Source of the DNA: Anthropogastromicrobium sp963604075
GTDB taxonomy: Bacteria; Bacillota; Clostridia; Lachnospirales; Lachnospiraceae
NCBI GenBank assembly: GCA_963604075.1
Contig: CAVCPW010000056.1
Span: forward strand, 1-9,476
Length of the DNA stretch: 9,476 nucleotides
Direction of reading: 5' to 3'
Numbering within the stretch: position 1 is the first letter of the stretch; every line of letters starts with the position of its first letter. This document shows positions 1-6,424 of this stretch, in pieces. A program made the position numbers and the translations under genes. The notes below the pieces were generated by a model that saw only the letters and a list, made by a program, of their open reading frames with translations, searched no databases and was not told the origin of the DNA.

Positions 1-1
1 C

Positions 2-22
2 TTATCCACAATATTATCCACA
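2..22 (+). promoter_or_regulatory. Two DnaA boxes upstream of dnaA (edge of oriC sub-region 1)
   Basis: Two perfect copies of the consensus DnaA box TTATCCACA lie in the same orientation at 2-10 and 14-22, 12 bp apart start to start. Firmicute origins are often bipartite, with one box cluster upstream of dnaA and a second between dnaA and dnaN; this is probably the downstream end of the upstream cluster, cut by the window edge. The boxes lie about 53 bp upstream of the dnaA -35 element, so bound DnaA could also repress its own gene, which is an inference. Confidence 0.88.
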
Positions 23-74
23 ATTTCTCATCAATACCGGGGATATTTTCTACACCCTACTCTCCTCTTCTCTC

Positions 75-103
75 TTGAAATTCTTCATTATTTTTAGTAT
101 AAT
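75..103 (+). promoter_or_regulatory. dnaA promoter (sigma-A type)
   Basis: TTGAAA at 75-80 and a perfect TATAAT at 98-103 are separated by exactly 17 bp. Transcription would start near 110, giving a 5' leader of about 58 nt before the dnaA ATG. The dnaA ribosome-binding site is AGGAG at 157-161, six bases before the start codon. A 7-bp inverted repeat (109-115 and 142-148) lies in the leader. Confidence 0.82.
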
Positions 104-167
104 ACCATTATATGGGCTAGTAGGCTCTTTTCTTGAAATTACCATATACCGACATCAGGAGTAACAA

Positions 168-1547
168 ATGATTGATAAGTTAAAGGAAAATTGGGATGCC
201 ATAAAAGACACCCTTAAGGAGAATTATGATATTTCAAAGGTATCCTATGATACCTGGATTGTCCCGATGGAAATCCACAACGTAGATAATGATCAGGTCT
301 ATGTTCTGGCCGATACAAAGGGTATCCCCAATATACTAGACTATCTTAAGAAGAAGTACAAGCAGATTCTTGAGATTGTCATTGAGGAGAAGATTGGTTT
401 GCATTGCAATGTGATCTTTGTTACCCCTGAGGACTTAGAAAAGCACCAGGCCAACTCCACGGATACCTCAAACCTCGTGACTCCAGAGTTAAACTCTTAT
501 TACACTGCTGTGATGAATGCTAATCTAAATCCGCGCTACACGTTTGACACGTTTGTTGTCGGTTCAAATAACCGTTTTGCCCACGCAGCATCTCTTGCGG
601 TCGCAGAGTCCCCTGGAACACTTTACAATCCGCTTTTTATCTACGGTGGCGCTGGTCTTGGAAAAACGCATCTGATGCAGTCGATTGCACACTACATCCT
701 GCGTGCAGATCCAACTGTACGCGTTTTATACGTAACGAGCGAGACATTCACCAATGACCTGATTGACTCACTCAAAGGCAAGAAGAATGCTGAATTCAAG
801 GAAAAATATCGCAGCATTGATGTGCTGATGATTGATGATATCCAGTTTTTGATAGGAAAGGAAAGCACCCAGGAGGAATTTTTCCATACCTTCAACTACT
901 TGTATGAGACTGGTAAACAGGTTATCATCACTTCTGATAAACCACCGAAAGACTTCACAAACCTTGAAGAGCGTCTTCGCTCCCGATTCTCTGTTGGTCT
1001 TCCTGTTGACGTCTCCGCTCCGGATTATGAGACCCGTGTTGCAATCCTTCACAAAAAGGAAGAAAGCGAGAATACAAAAATCTCTGACGATATTATCAAC
1101 TATATCGCAGAAAATATCAATACCAATATTCGTGAGCTTGAGGGGGCGCTCAACCGTATTACCGCCTTTAAGCGCCTTTCCAATAAGGAGATCACGCTCA
1201 GTATGGCTCAAGATGTACTTCACGACATTATCAACAATCACAAGGAAGTAACTGTAACGGTTCCTCTCATTGTTGAGGTAATTGCATCGCACTTTGGTTT
1301 TGAAGCAGACGAGCTTCTCTCTCAAAAGCGAAACAAGGATATTGCCTACCCGCGCCAGATTGCAATGTATCTGTGTCGCAAAATGACCGATTTGTCCCTT
1401 CAGCAGATTGGAAAAGAACTTGGGAACCGTGATCACACGACCGTTAGACACGGAATTGAGAAGATTACAGAAGACCTCAAAACGAGTAAATTTTTACAGG
1501 ATACAATCGACGTTTTACAGAAGAAAATTAACCCTGCATTAGGGTGA
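168..1547 (+). CDS. dnaA: Chromosomal replication initiator protein DnaA
   Basis: DnaA is the AAA+ ATPase that binds DnaA boxes, oligomerises on single-stranded origin DNA and opens oriC for helicase loading. At 459 aa it has the usual family length. Domain I covers roughly residues 1-85, with the conserved Trp at 30. A short variable linker (about 90-115) follows. The AAA+ core shows Walker A GGAGLGKT (160-167), Walker B with D223-D224, sensor I around IITSD (253-257), an arginine-rich LRSRF segment (270-274) and sensor II IRELEGALNR (321-330). Domain IV carries the box-recognition helix-turn-helix with the DHTTVRHG signature (422-429). The ATG at 168 has a well-placed AGGAG. No terminator is visible after the stop, so transcription may run through the origin into dnaN. 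The protein looks intact and ordinary. Confidence 0.99.
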   Translation: MIDKLKENWDAIKDTLKENYDISKVSYDTWIVPMEIHNVDNDQVYVLADTKGIPNILDYLKKKYKQILEIVIEEKIGLHCNVIFVTPEDLEKHQANSTDTSNLVTPELNSYYTAVMNANLNPRYTFDTFVVGSNNRFAHAASLAVAESPGTLYNPLFIYGGAGLGKTHLMQSIAHYILRADPTVRVLYVTSETFTNDLIDSLKGKKNAEFKEKYRSIDVLMIDDIQFLIGKESTQEEFFHTFNYLYETGKQVIITSDKPPKDFTNLEERLRSRFSVGLPVDVSAPDYETRVAILHKKEESENTKISDDIINYIAENINTNIRELEGALNRITAFKRLSNKEITLSMAQDVLHDIINNHKEVTVTVPLIVEVIASHFGFEADELLSQKRNKDIAYPRQIAMYLCRKMTDLSLQQIGKELGNRDHTTVRHGIEKITEDLKTSKFLQDTIDVLQKKINPALG

Positions 1548-1573
1548 TTAGCTAAAATGACTTTAAAGTGGAT

Positions 1574-1685
1574 TGTGGATAACTAGGGCACTTATCCACA
1601 TAGTTATCCACAGGTTATCCCCAAAGATTTTCTTCTGTAATCCGCATAAATGCTGGATTTTTGAGAGTTATCCACATTATCCCCA
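1574..1685. other. oriC: DnaA-box cluster between dnaA and dnaN
   Basis: Four perfect DnaA boxes are present: one on the minus strand at 1574-1582 (read as TGTGGATAA) and three on the plus strand at 1592-1600, 1604-1612 and 1668-1676. Two one-mismatch boxes, TTATCCCCA, lie at 1615-1623 and 1677-1685. The 1592, 1604 and 1615 boxes are spaced 12 and 11 bp, near one helical turn. The 1668 and 1677 boxes abut without a spacer and point at the AT-rich unwinding region. A two-mismatch site at 1638-1646 is too weak to count. The dnaA-dnaN spacer is a classical Firmicute oriC position. Confidence 0.95.
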
Positions 1686-1722
1686 GCCCCTACTACTACT
1701 ACTATATATAATAATAATCATT
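1686..1722 (+). other. DNA unwinding element with DnaA-trio run
   Basis: Directly after the last DnaA box comes GCCC (1686-1689). Five uninterrupted CTA triplets follow at 1690-1704, then the AT-only run TATATATAATAATAAT to 1718. On the complementary strand the triplets read 3'-GAT-5', the published DnaA-trio motif that guides the DnaA filament onto one strand. The order box, GC-rich spacer, trios, AT-rich DNA matches the basal unwinding system described in Bacillus subtilis. The exact extent of opening cannot be read from sequence. The dnaN ribosome-binding site starts only about 12 bp further on. Confidence 0.8.
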
Positions 1723-1748
1723 CTATCAGCAAAAAGGAGAGTGCCATC

Positions 1749-2855
1749 ATGCATATTATCTGTCCACGAGAAGAGTTACAAAAAGGCGTTTCAATCGTTT
1801 CAAAAGCCGTCTCCAATAAGACGACTATGCCGATTTTAGGGTGCATCCTGATCCAGACGAAGGAAGGACGCATCTTAATGACGGCAAACGACATGGAATT
1901 GGGGATTGAAACCGAGATTAACGGTACCATTGAGGAGAATGGACGTATTGCAATTGATGCAAAAATCTTTTCTGAGATTGTTCGTCGTCTTCCAGACAAC
2001 GATATCTCAATTGAAACTAATGACAGTGACTCTGTTAAAATTCAGTGTGAGAAGATTAAATTTACAATTCCTGGAAAGAATGCAGATGAATTTACATTTC
2101 TTCCGGAGGTGGAGCGCTTAAACTGTGTAACACTGTCCCAGTTCACCTTAAAAGAAATTATCCGTCAGACAATCTTTTCTATTTCAGATAATGAGAATAA
2201 TAAAATGATGGCAGGCGAGCTCTTAGAAATCAACGGCAACAACCTGCGTATTGTTTCCCTCGATGGACATCGTATCTCTATTCGTAAGGTTCAGTTAAAG
2301 GATTCCTACAATCCGATTAAGGTAGTTGTTCCCGGAAAAACCCTCAGCGAGGTCAGCAAGATCATTGGCGGTGGAACTGAGGACGAGGTTCGTCTGTATT
2401 TCACAGAGAATCACGTCATGTTTGAGTTTGACGATACGATCGTTGTATCACGTTTGATTGAGGGCGAATACTTCCGTATTGATCAAATGTTAAACAGTGA
2501 TTATGATACAAAGCTTACTGTCAACAAAAAGGAGATGCTTTCCTGTATCGACCGTACCACGATGTTGATTAAGGATAGCGACAAAAAGCCGATTATTATT
2601 GGGATAACGGATCACAGCATGGAGGTTAAGCTCAATTCTTCATATGGTTCTATGAAAGAAGAGCTTGAGATTGATAAGCGCGGTAAGGATATTATGATTG
2701 GATTTAATCCGAAATTCTTGATTGATGCGCTCAGGGTTATTGATGATGAGATGATCAACATCTACATGATCAATCCGAAAGCACCGTGCTTTATCCGTAA
2801 TGATGAAGGCACTTATATTTATCTGATTCTTCCGGTAAACTTTAATGTTTATTAA
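1749..2855 (+). CDS. dnaN: DNA polymerase III beta subunit (sliding clamp)
   Basis: DnaN forms the ring-shaped dimer that tethers the replicative polymerase to DNA and serves as a docking platform for repair and replication proteins. At 368 aa it has the typical length for three repeated clamp domains (about 1-120, 125-245 and 250-368). Recognisable segments are LDGHRIS (171-177), SRLIEGEYF (234-242) and GFNPKFLIDAL (318-328). The extreme C-terminus reads LILPVNFNVY, where many bacterial clamps end in an xPxR-type tail lining the peptide-binding pocket. The ATG at 1749 follows AGGAG at 1735-1739 by nine bases. I find no convincing separate promoter in the spacer, so transcription is probably from the dnaA promoter or from within the origin. 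Confidence 0.99.
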   Translation: MHIICPREELQKGVSIVSKAVSNKTTMPILGCILIQTKEGRILMTANDMELGIETEINGTIEENGRIAIDAKIFSEIVRRLPDNDISIETNDSDSVKIQCEKIKFTIPGKNADEFTFLPEVERLNCVTLSQFTLKEIIRQTIFSISDNENNKMMAGELLEINGNNLRIVSLDGHRISIRKVQLKDSYNPIKVVVPGKTLSEVSKIIGGGTEDEVRLYFTENHVMFEFDDTIVVSRLIEGEYFRIDQMLNSDYDTKLTVNKKEMLSCIDRTTMLIKDSDKKPIIIGITDHSMEVKLNSSYGSMKEELEIDKRGKDIMIGFNPKFLIDALRVIDDEMINIYMINPKAPCFIRNDEGTYIYLILPVNFNVY

Positions 2856-2979
2856 AATCGATAAATAGAAAAGTCGATGGATAAACCTAGAAAGCAGGTA
2901 AGATAAGCCAATCTAAATCAGGTTAGAAAATAGAAAAATAAAGTAAAATACAATTGAGTATGAAAGGATGATTAATACA

Positions 2980-3192
2980 ATGGCAAAACTGGTATTAAGA
3001 GAAGATTTCATCAAGCTGGGTCAGGCACTTAAGGCAGCTAAGCTTGTCGGCAGCGGTGTAGAGGCGAAGATCATGATCCTTGATGGTAAGGTTAAGGTAA
3101 ATGGTCAGGTTGAACTTCAGCGCGGCAAAAAACTCTATGACAAGGATGTGGTTAGCTTTAATGGCGAGACCATCGAGATCGTAAAGGAATAA
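2980..3192 (+). CDS. yaaA: S4-domain RNA-binding protein, YaaA type
   Basis: This is a 70-aa protein that is almost entirely one S4 RNA-binding fold, matching the small S4 gene found between dnaN and recF in Bacillus and many Clostridia (yaaA, unrelated to E. coli yaaA). S4 features are the helical stretch around GQALKAAKLV (14-23), the beta turn DGKVKVNG (35-42) and RGKKLYDKDVV (48-58). The family is thought to act on ribosomal RNA or ribosome assembly; that comes from relatives, not from this sequence. I prefer the ATG at 2980. An in-frame ATG at 2968 would add four residues, but it overlaps the only Shine-Dalgarno sequence, AAAGGA (2963-2968), which sits 11 bases before 2980. Only four bases separate its stop from the recF ATG, so the two are probably co-translated. 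Confidence 0.93.
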   Translation: MAKLVLREDFIKLGQALKAAKLVGSGVEAKIMILDGKVKVNGQVELQRGKKLYDKDVVSFNGETIEIVKE

Positions 3193-3196
3193 TCGT

Positions 3197-4306
3197 ATGA
3201 TTGTAAAATCACTTGCGTTGTCGGATTTTCGCAATTACGGTTTACAGGAACTGAATTTTCACCGAGGTATCAACATTTTCTATGGGGATAACGCACAGGG
3301 AAAGACAAATATCCTTGAGGGCATATACCTCTGTATGACAAACAAATCCTACAGAGGAAGCCGCGACCGCGATATGATCCGCTTTGGACAAGATGAGGCG
3401 CACCTTCGTTTAGAGGCTGAGAAAAAATCTATTCCGTATCGAGTGGATATGCATCTAAAAAAATCAAAGACGAAGGGAATTGCAATTAATGGAGTGCCGA
3501 TCCGCCGTTCAAGTGAATTGATCGGTCTTTTAAATGTCATTTTCTTTTCACCGGAGGATCTTCAGGTGATTAAAAATGGACCCGGAGAGCGCAGACGCTT
3601 TCTGGACATGGAGCTTTGCCAGCTTGACAAGGTGTATATGCATCTTCTGACTCATTACAATAAATGTCTCATTCAGCGAAATGCGCTGCTTAAGGATATG
3701 GATTTGTCAAAGGACGCACAGGCGATGCTCGATGTCTGGGATGCACAGCTGCTTCAGTATGGGAAGCAGATTGTTTTGCTTCGGTCTGAGTTTATAGGCG
3801 AAATAGCACCTGTGATCGCACAGGTTTATCACTCTCTTGCCGGCGGGCGTGAGACATTATCGGTAGCCTATGAGCCAAATGTGTTAGCTGACCGTTTTGA
3901 CGAGGTGCTTTTTCTAAATAGGGAACGGGAGATACGGCAAAAGACAACGCTGACCGGACCGCACCGCGATGATATTCGTTTTCGCGTGACAAATGCTGCC
4001 ACAGGTCAGGAGACGGATATCCGCACTTTTGGTTCGCAGGGGCAGCAGCGAAGTGCGGCACTTGCACTGAAGCTGGCGGAGATTGAAATTGTAAAGCAAA
4101 AGACGAAGGATACGCCGGTGCTTTTGCTGGATGATGTACTTAGCGAGCTCGACAGCAATAGACAGAATTACCTGCTAGAGAGCATTCACGATATTCAGAC
4201 CTTCATTACATGTACCGGTCTGGAAGAGTTTGTAAAGCACCGTTTTCACATGGATCAAATTTATCATGTGGAACGGGGCATGGTAACCAGGGTGAATTCC
4301 CTGTAG
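3197..4306 (+). CDS. recF: DNA replication and repair protein RecF
   Basis: RecF is an SMC/ABC-like ATPase that with RecO and RecR directs RecA loading at single-strand gaps and helps stalled forks recover. The protein is 369 aa, the usual size. The ATPase parts are Walker A GDNAQGKTN (30-38), the signature segment TFGSQGQQRS (277-286), Walker B LLLDD (309-313, within PVLLLDDVLSELD) and the D-loop SELD (316-319). The N-terminus, with FRNY at 11-14, is typical and supports the ATG at 3197. Its ribosome-binding site AAAGGA (3183-3188) lies inside the end of yaaA, eight bases before the start, so translation is likely coupled. gyrB follows after only 36 bases. Confidence 0.98.
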   Translation: MIVKSLALSDFRNYGLQELNFHRGINIFYGDNAQGKTNILEGIYLCMTNKSYRGSRDRDMIRFGQDEAHLRLEAEKKSIPYRVDMHLKKSKTKGIAINGVPIRRSSELIGLLNVIFFSPEDLQVIKNGPGERRRFLDMELCQLDKVYMHLLTHYNKCLIQRNALLKDMDLSKDAQAMLDVWDAQLLQYGKQIVLLRSEFIGEIAPVIAQVYHSLAGGRETLSVAYEPNVLADRFDEVLFLNREREIRQKTTLTGPHRDDIRFRVTNAATGQETDIRTFGSQGQQRSAALALKLAEIEIVKQKTKDTPVLLLDDVLSELDSNRQNYLLESIHDIQTFITCTGLEEFVKHRFHMDQIYHVERGMVTRVNSL

Positions 4307-4342
4307 AGCGAAAGGATTTTTTAAATCAGTGAGGAGGACACA

Positions 4343-6259
4343 ATGAGCGACGAATACGGAGCAAGTCAGATTCAGATATTGGAGGGTCTGGAGGCAGTCA
4401 GAAAACGTCCGGGCATGTATATCGGAAGCACATCTGAGAGAGGACTTCACCATCTGGTATATGAGATAGTAGACAATGCCGTGGATGAAGCTCTGGCAGG
4501 TGTCTGCACCCAGATCGATGTGATCATCCATAAAGATAATTCAATTACAGTTATTGATAATGGACGAGGAATTCCGGTTGGAATCCATCCGAAGGCTGGA
4601 ATTCCGGCAGTAGAGGTCGTATTTACAATTCTGCATGCGGGCGGTAAATTCGGTGGCGGAGGATACAAGGTTTCCGGAGGACTTCATGGTGTAGGTGCAT
4701 CTGTTGTAAATGCACTTTCCATCTGGCTTGAGGTTGAGATTTACCATGAAGGCAATGTTTACATGCAGCGCTATGAGCGTGGTCATGTGGTAAACAAACT
4801 TGCCGTAGTAGACACTTGCGAATCGGATAAGCACGGAACAAAGGTTACTTTTAAGCCGGACGGTGAGATTTTTGATACATTGGTCTACAGCTATGATACC
4901 TTGAAGGAGCGTCTGCGCGAGATGGCATTCTTAACCAGGGGCTTAAAAATTGTGTTGACTGATGAACGCGAGGAGCCGAATATTGCTGAGACATTCCACT
5001 ATGAGGGCGGCATAAAAGAGTTTGTCGAGTATTTAAACAGTGCAAAGGAGCCGCTGTACCCGCAGATCATTTATTGTGAGGGAACAAAGAACAATGTAGC
5101 GGTCGAAGTTGCAATTCAGCACAATGATTATTACAACGAAAATATTTACAGCTTTGTCAACAATATAAATACTCCTGAGGGCGGAACTCATCTGGCTGGC
5201 TTTAAGGCAGCTTTGACCGATCTGTTTAATAAGTATGCCAGAGCTAATAAACTCTTAAAGGACAACGAGGACTCTCTGTCCGGTGAGGATATCCGTGAAG
5301 GCATGACTGCTGTTATCAGCATTAAGATTGAGGACCCGCAGTTTGAGGGACAGACAAAGCAAAAGCTCGGAAACAACGAAGCCAGAGGAGCTGTTTCTGC
5401 GATTGTAAGTGAGCAGCTGACATATTTTTTGGAGCAGAACCCAAGCGTGGCTAAGATGATTTGCGACAAGGCAATTCTTGCACAGCGTGCACGTGCGGCA
5501 GCAAGAAAGGCACGTGATCTGACAAGAAGGAAGACGGCACTTGATTCCATGACGCTTCCGGGTAAGCTAGCAGATTGTACCGATAAAAATCCGGAAAACT
5601 GCGAGATTTACATCGTAGAGGGAGATTCTGCAGGTGGCTCTGCAAAGACGGCACGTGATCGTGCAACACAGGCAATTCTTCCGCTTCGCGGAAAGATTTT
5701 AAATGTCGAGAAGGCAAGACTTGACCGTGTATATGAGAATGCCGAGATTAAGGCGATGATCACTGCGTTTGGAACAGGTATTCATGAGGACTTTGATATC
5801 ACAAAGCTTCGTTACCATAAGATCATCATCATGACGGATGCCGATGTAGATGGTGCGCATATCGCGACACTGCTTCTGACATTTATATACCGTTTCATGC
5901 CGGAGTTGATTAAGCAGGGGTATGTATACCGAGCGCAGCCACCGTTATATAAGCTGGAGAAGAACAAGAAGGTTTGGTACGCATATACCGATGAGGAGCT
6001 TTCGGCAATCCTTGATGAAGTAGGAAGAGATCAGAATAATAAGATACAGCGATACAAGGGACTTGGCGAGATGGATGCCGAGCAGCTGTGGGATACCACA
6101 ATGGATCCGGCACACCGTGTCCTTTTAAAAGTGAACTTTGATGAGTCGTATGCGTCAGATATTGACGTTACGTTTAACACACTGATGGGAGATCGCGTTG
6201 AACCAAGAAGACTCTTTATCGAGAAGAACGCAAAGTATGTTAAGAACCTTGATGTCTGA
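4343..6259 (+). CDS. gyrB: DNA gyrase subunit B
   Basis: GyrB is the ATPase subunit of DNA gyrase (A2B2), which introduces negative supercoils and removes positive ones ahead of forks and RNA polymerase. At 638 aa it is the short Firmicute form without the insertion seen in gammaproteobacteria. The GHKL ATPase shows EIVDNAVDE (41-49; E41 matches the general base, N45 the Mg-ATP residue), DNGRGIP (72-78) and GLHGVGASVVNALS (113-126). The QTK loop is at 337-339. The TOPRIM domain has EGDSAGGSA (426-434) and DADVD (499-503), whose acidic residues hold the catalytic metals. The tail contains QRYKGLGEMD (569-578), and the protein ends RRLFIEKNAKYVKNLDV. The start has a strong AGGAGG at 4332-4337, five bases before ATG. 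gyrA follows, which favours gyrase over topoisomerase IV. Confidence 0.99.
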   Translation: MSDEYGASQIQILEGLEAVRKRPGMYIGSTSERGLHHLVYEIVDNAVDEALAGVCTQIDVIIHKDNSITVIDNGRGIPVGIHPKAGIPAVEVVFTILHAGGKFGGGGYKVSGGLHGVGASVVNALSIWLEVEIYHEGNVYMQRYERGHVVNKLAVVDTCESDKHGTKVTFKPDGEIFDTLVYSYDTLKERLREMAFLTRGLKIVLTDEREEPNIAETFHYEGGIKEFVEYLNSAKEPLYPQIIYCEGTKNNVAVEVAIQHNDYYNENIYSFVNNINTPEGGTHLAGFKAALTDLFNKYARANKLLKDNEDSLSGEDIREGMTAVISIKIEDPQFEGQTKQKLGNNEARGAVSAIVSEQLTYFLEQNPSVAKMICDKAILAQRARAAARKARDLTRRKTALDSMTLPGKLADCTDKNPENCEIYIVEGDSAGGSAKTARDRATQAILPLRGKILNVEKARLDRVYENAEIKAMITAFGTGIHEDFDITKLRYHKIIIMTDADVDGAHIATLLLTFIYRFMPELIKQGYVYRAQPPLYKLEKNKKVWYAYTDEELSAILDEVGRDQNNKIQRYKGLGEMDAEQLWDTTMDPAHRVLLKVNFDESYASDIDVTFNTLMGDRVEPRRLFIEKNAKYVKNLDV

Positions 6260-6424
6260 TAGCGTGTTGCGATTGATATATTGTAATATACTGTAAGAGT
6301 AAATTGATATGTTGCATGCAATTGAAGCGTTGTAGCTGGTGCACTGTGATTCGTTCATTACGATGCATCAATCGCATGAGCTGCTGTTACCACAAGTATG
6401 CATAGTAAGAAATGAGAGGGAAAC
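6260..6424. other. gyrB-gyrA spacer, palindrome-rich, no terminator seen
   Basis: This 165-bp spacer is the longest gap inside the replication gene cluster. It contains several short perfect dyads: TATATT-GT-AATATA (6277-6290), TTGCATGCAA (6312-6321), GATGCATC (6362-6369) and TATGCATA (6397-6404). A distant 10-bp inverted repeat, TGCGATTGAT (6268-6277) with its complement (6367-6376), also lies here, and ATTGATAT is directly repeated at 6272-6279 and 6303-6310. I find no U-tract terminator, no convincing sigma-A promoter and no plausible small protein. It may be a leader or regulatory region for gyrA, which is an inference. Confidence 0.5.

Noticed and set aside
768..1451. Long open frame on the minus strand inside dnaA (227 codons)
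   Set aside because: It lies wholly within the well-supported dnaA gene, resembles no family I know and has no context of its own. It is a shadow of dnaA codon use.
1638..1646. Additional DnaA box TAATCCGCA
   Set aside because: It has two mismatches, including in the conserved core. It could be a weak site but cannot be claimed.
1707..1712. TATAAT as a -10 for a dnaN promoter
   Set aside because: There is no acceptable -35 at 16-18 bp upstream and no extended -10, and the motif is part of the AT-rich unwinding region.
2876..2884. DnaA-like GATGGATAA after dnaN (minus-strand box)
   Set aside because: It has two mismatches and stands alone, outside the origin.
2856..2962. Promoter or gene in the A-rich dnaN-yaaA spacer
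   Set aside because: The stretch is low-complexity, with AATAGAAAA twice (2864-2872 and 2929-2937). A TAAAAT at 2944-2949 lacks a -35, and no open frame with a ribosome site is present.
6267..6294. gyrA promoter TTGCGA-16-TACTGT
   Set aside because: Each hexamer matches only four of six consensus bases with a 16-bp spacer. Such matches are expected by chance in this composition.
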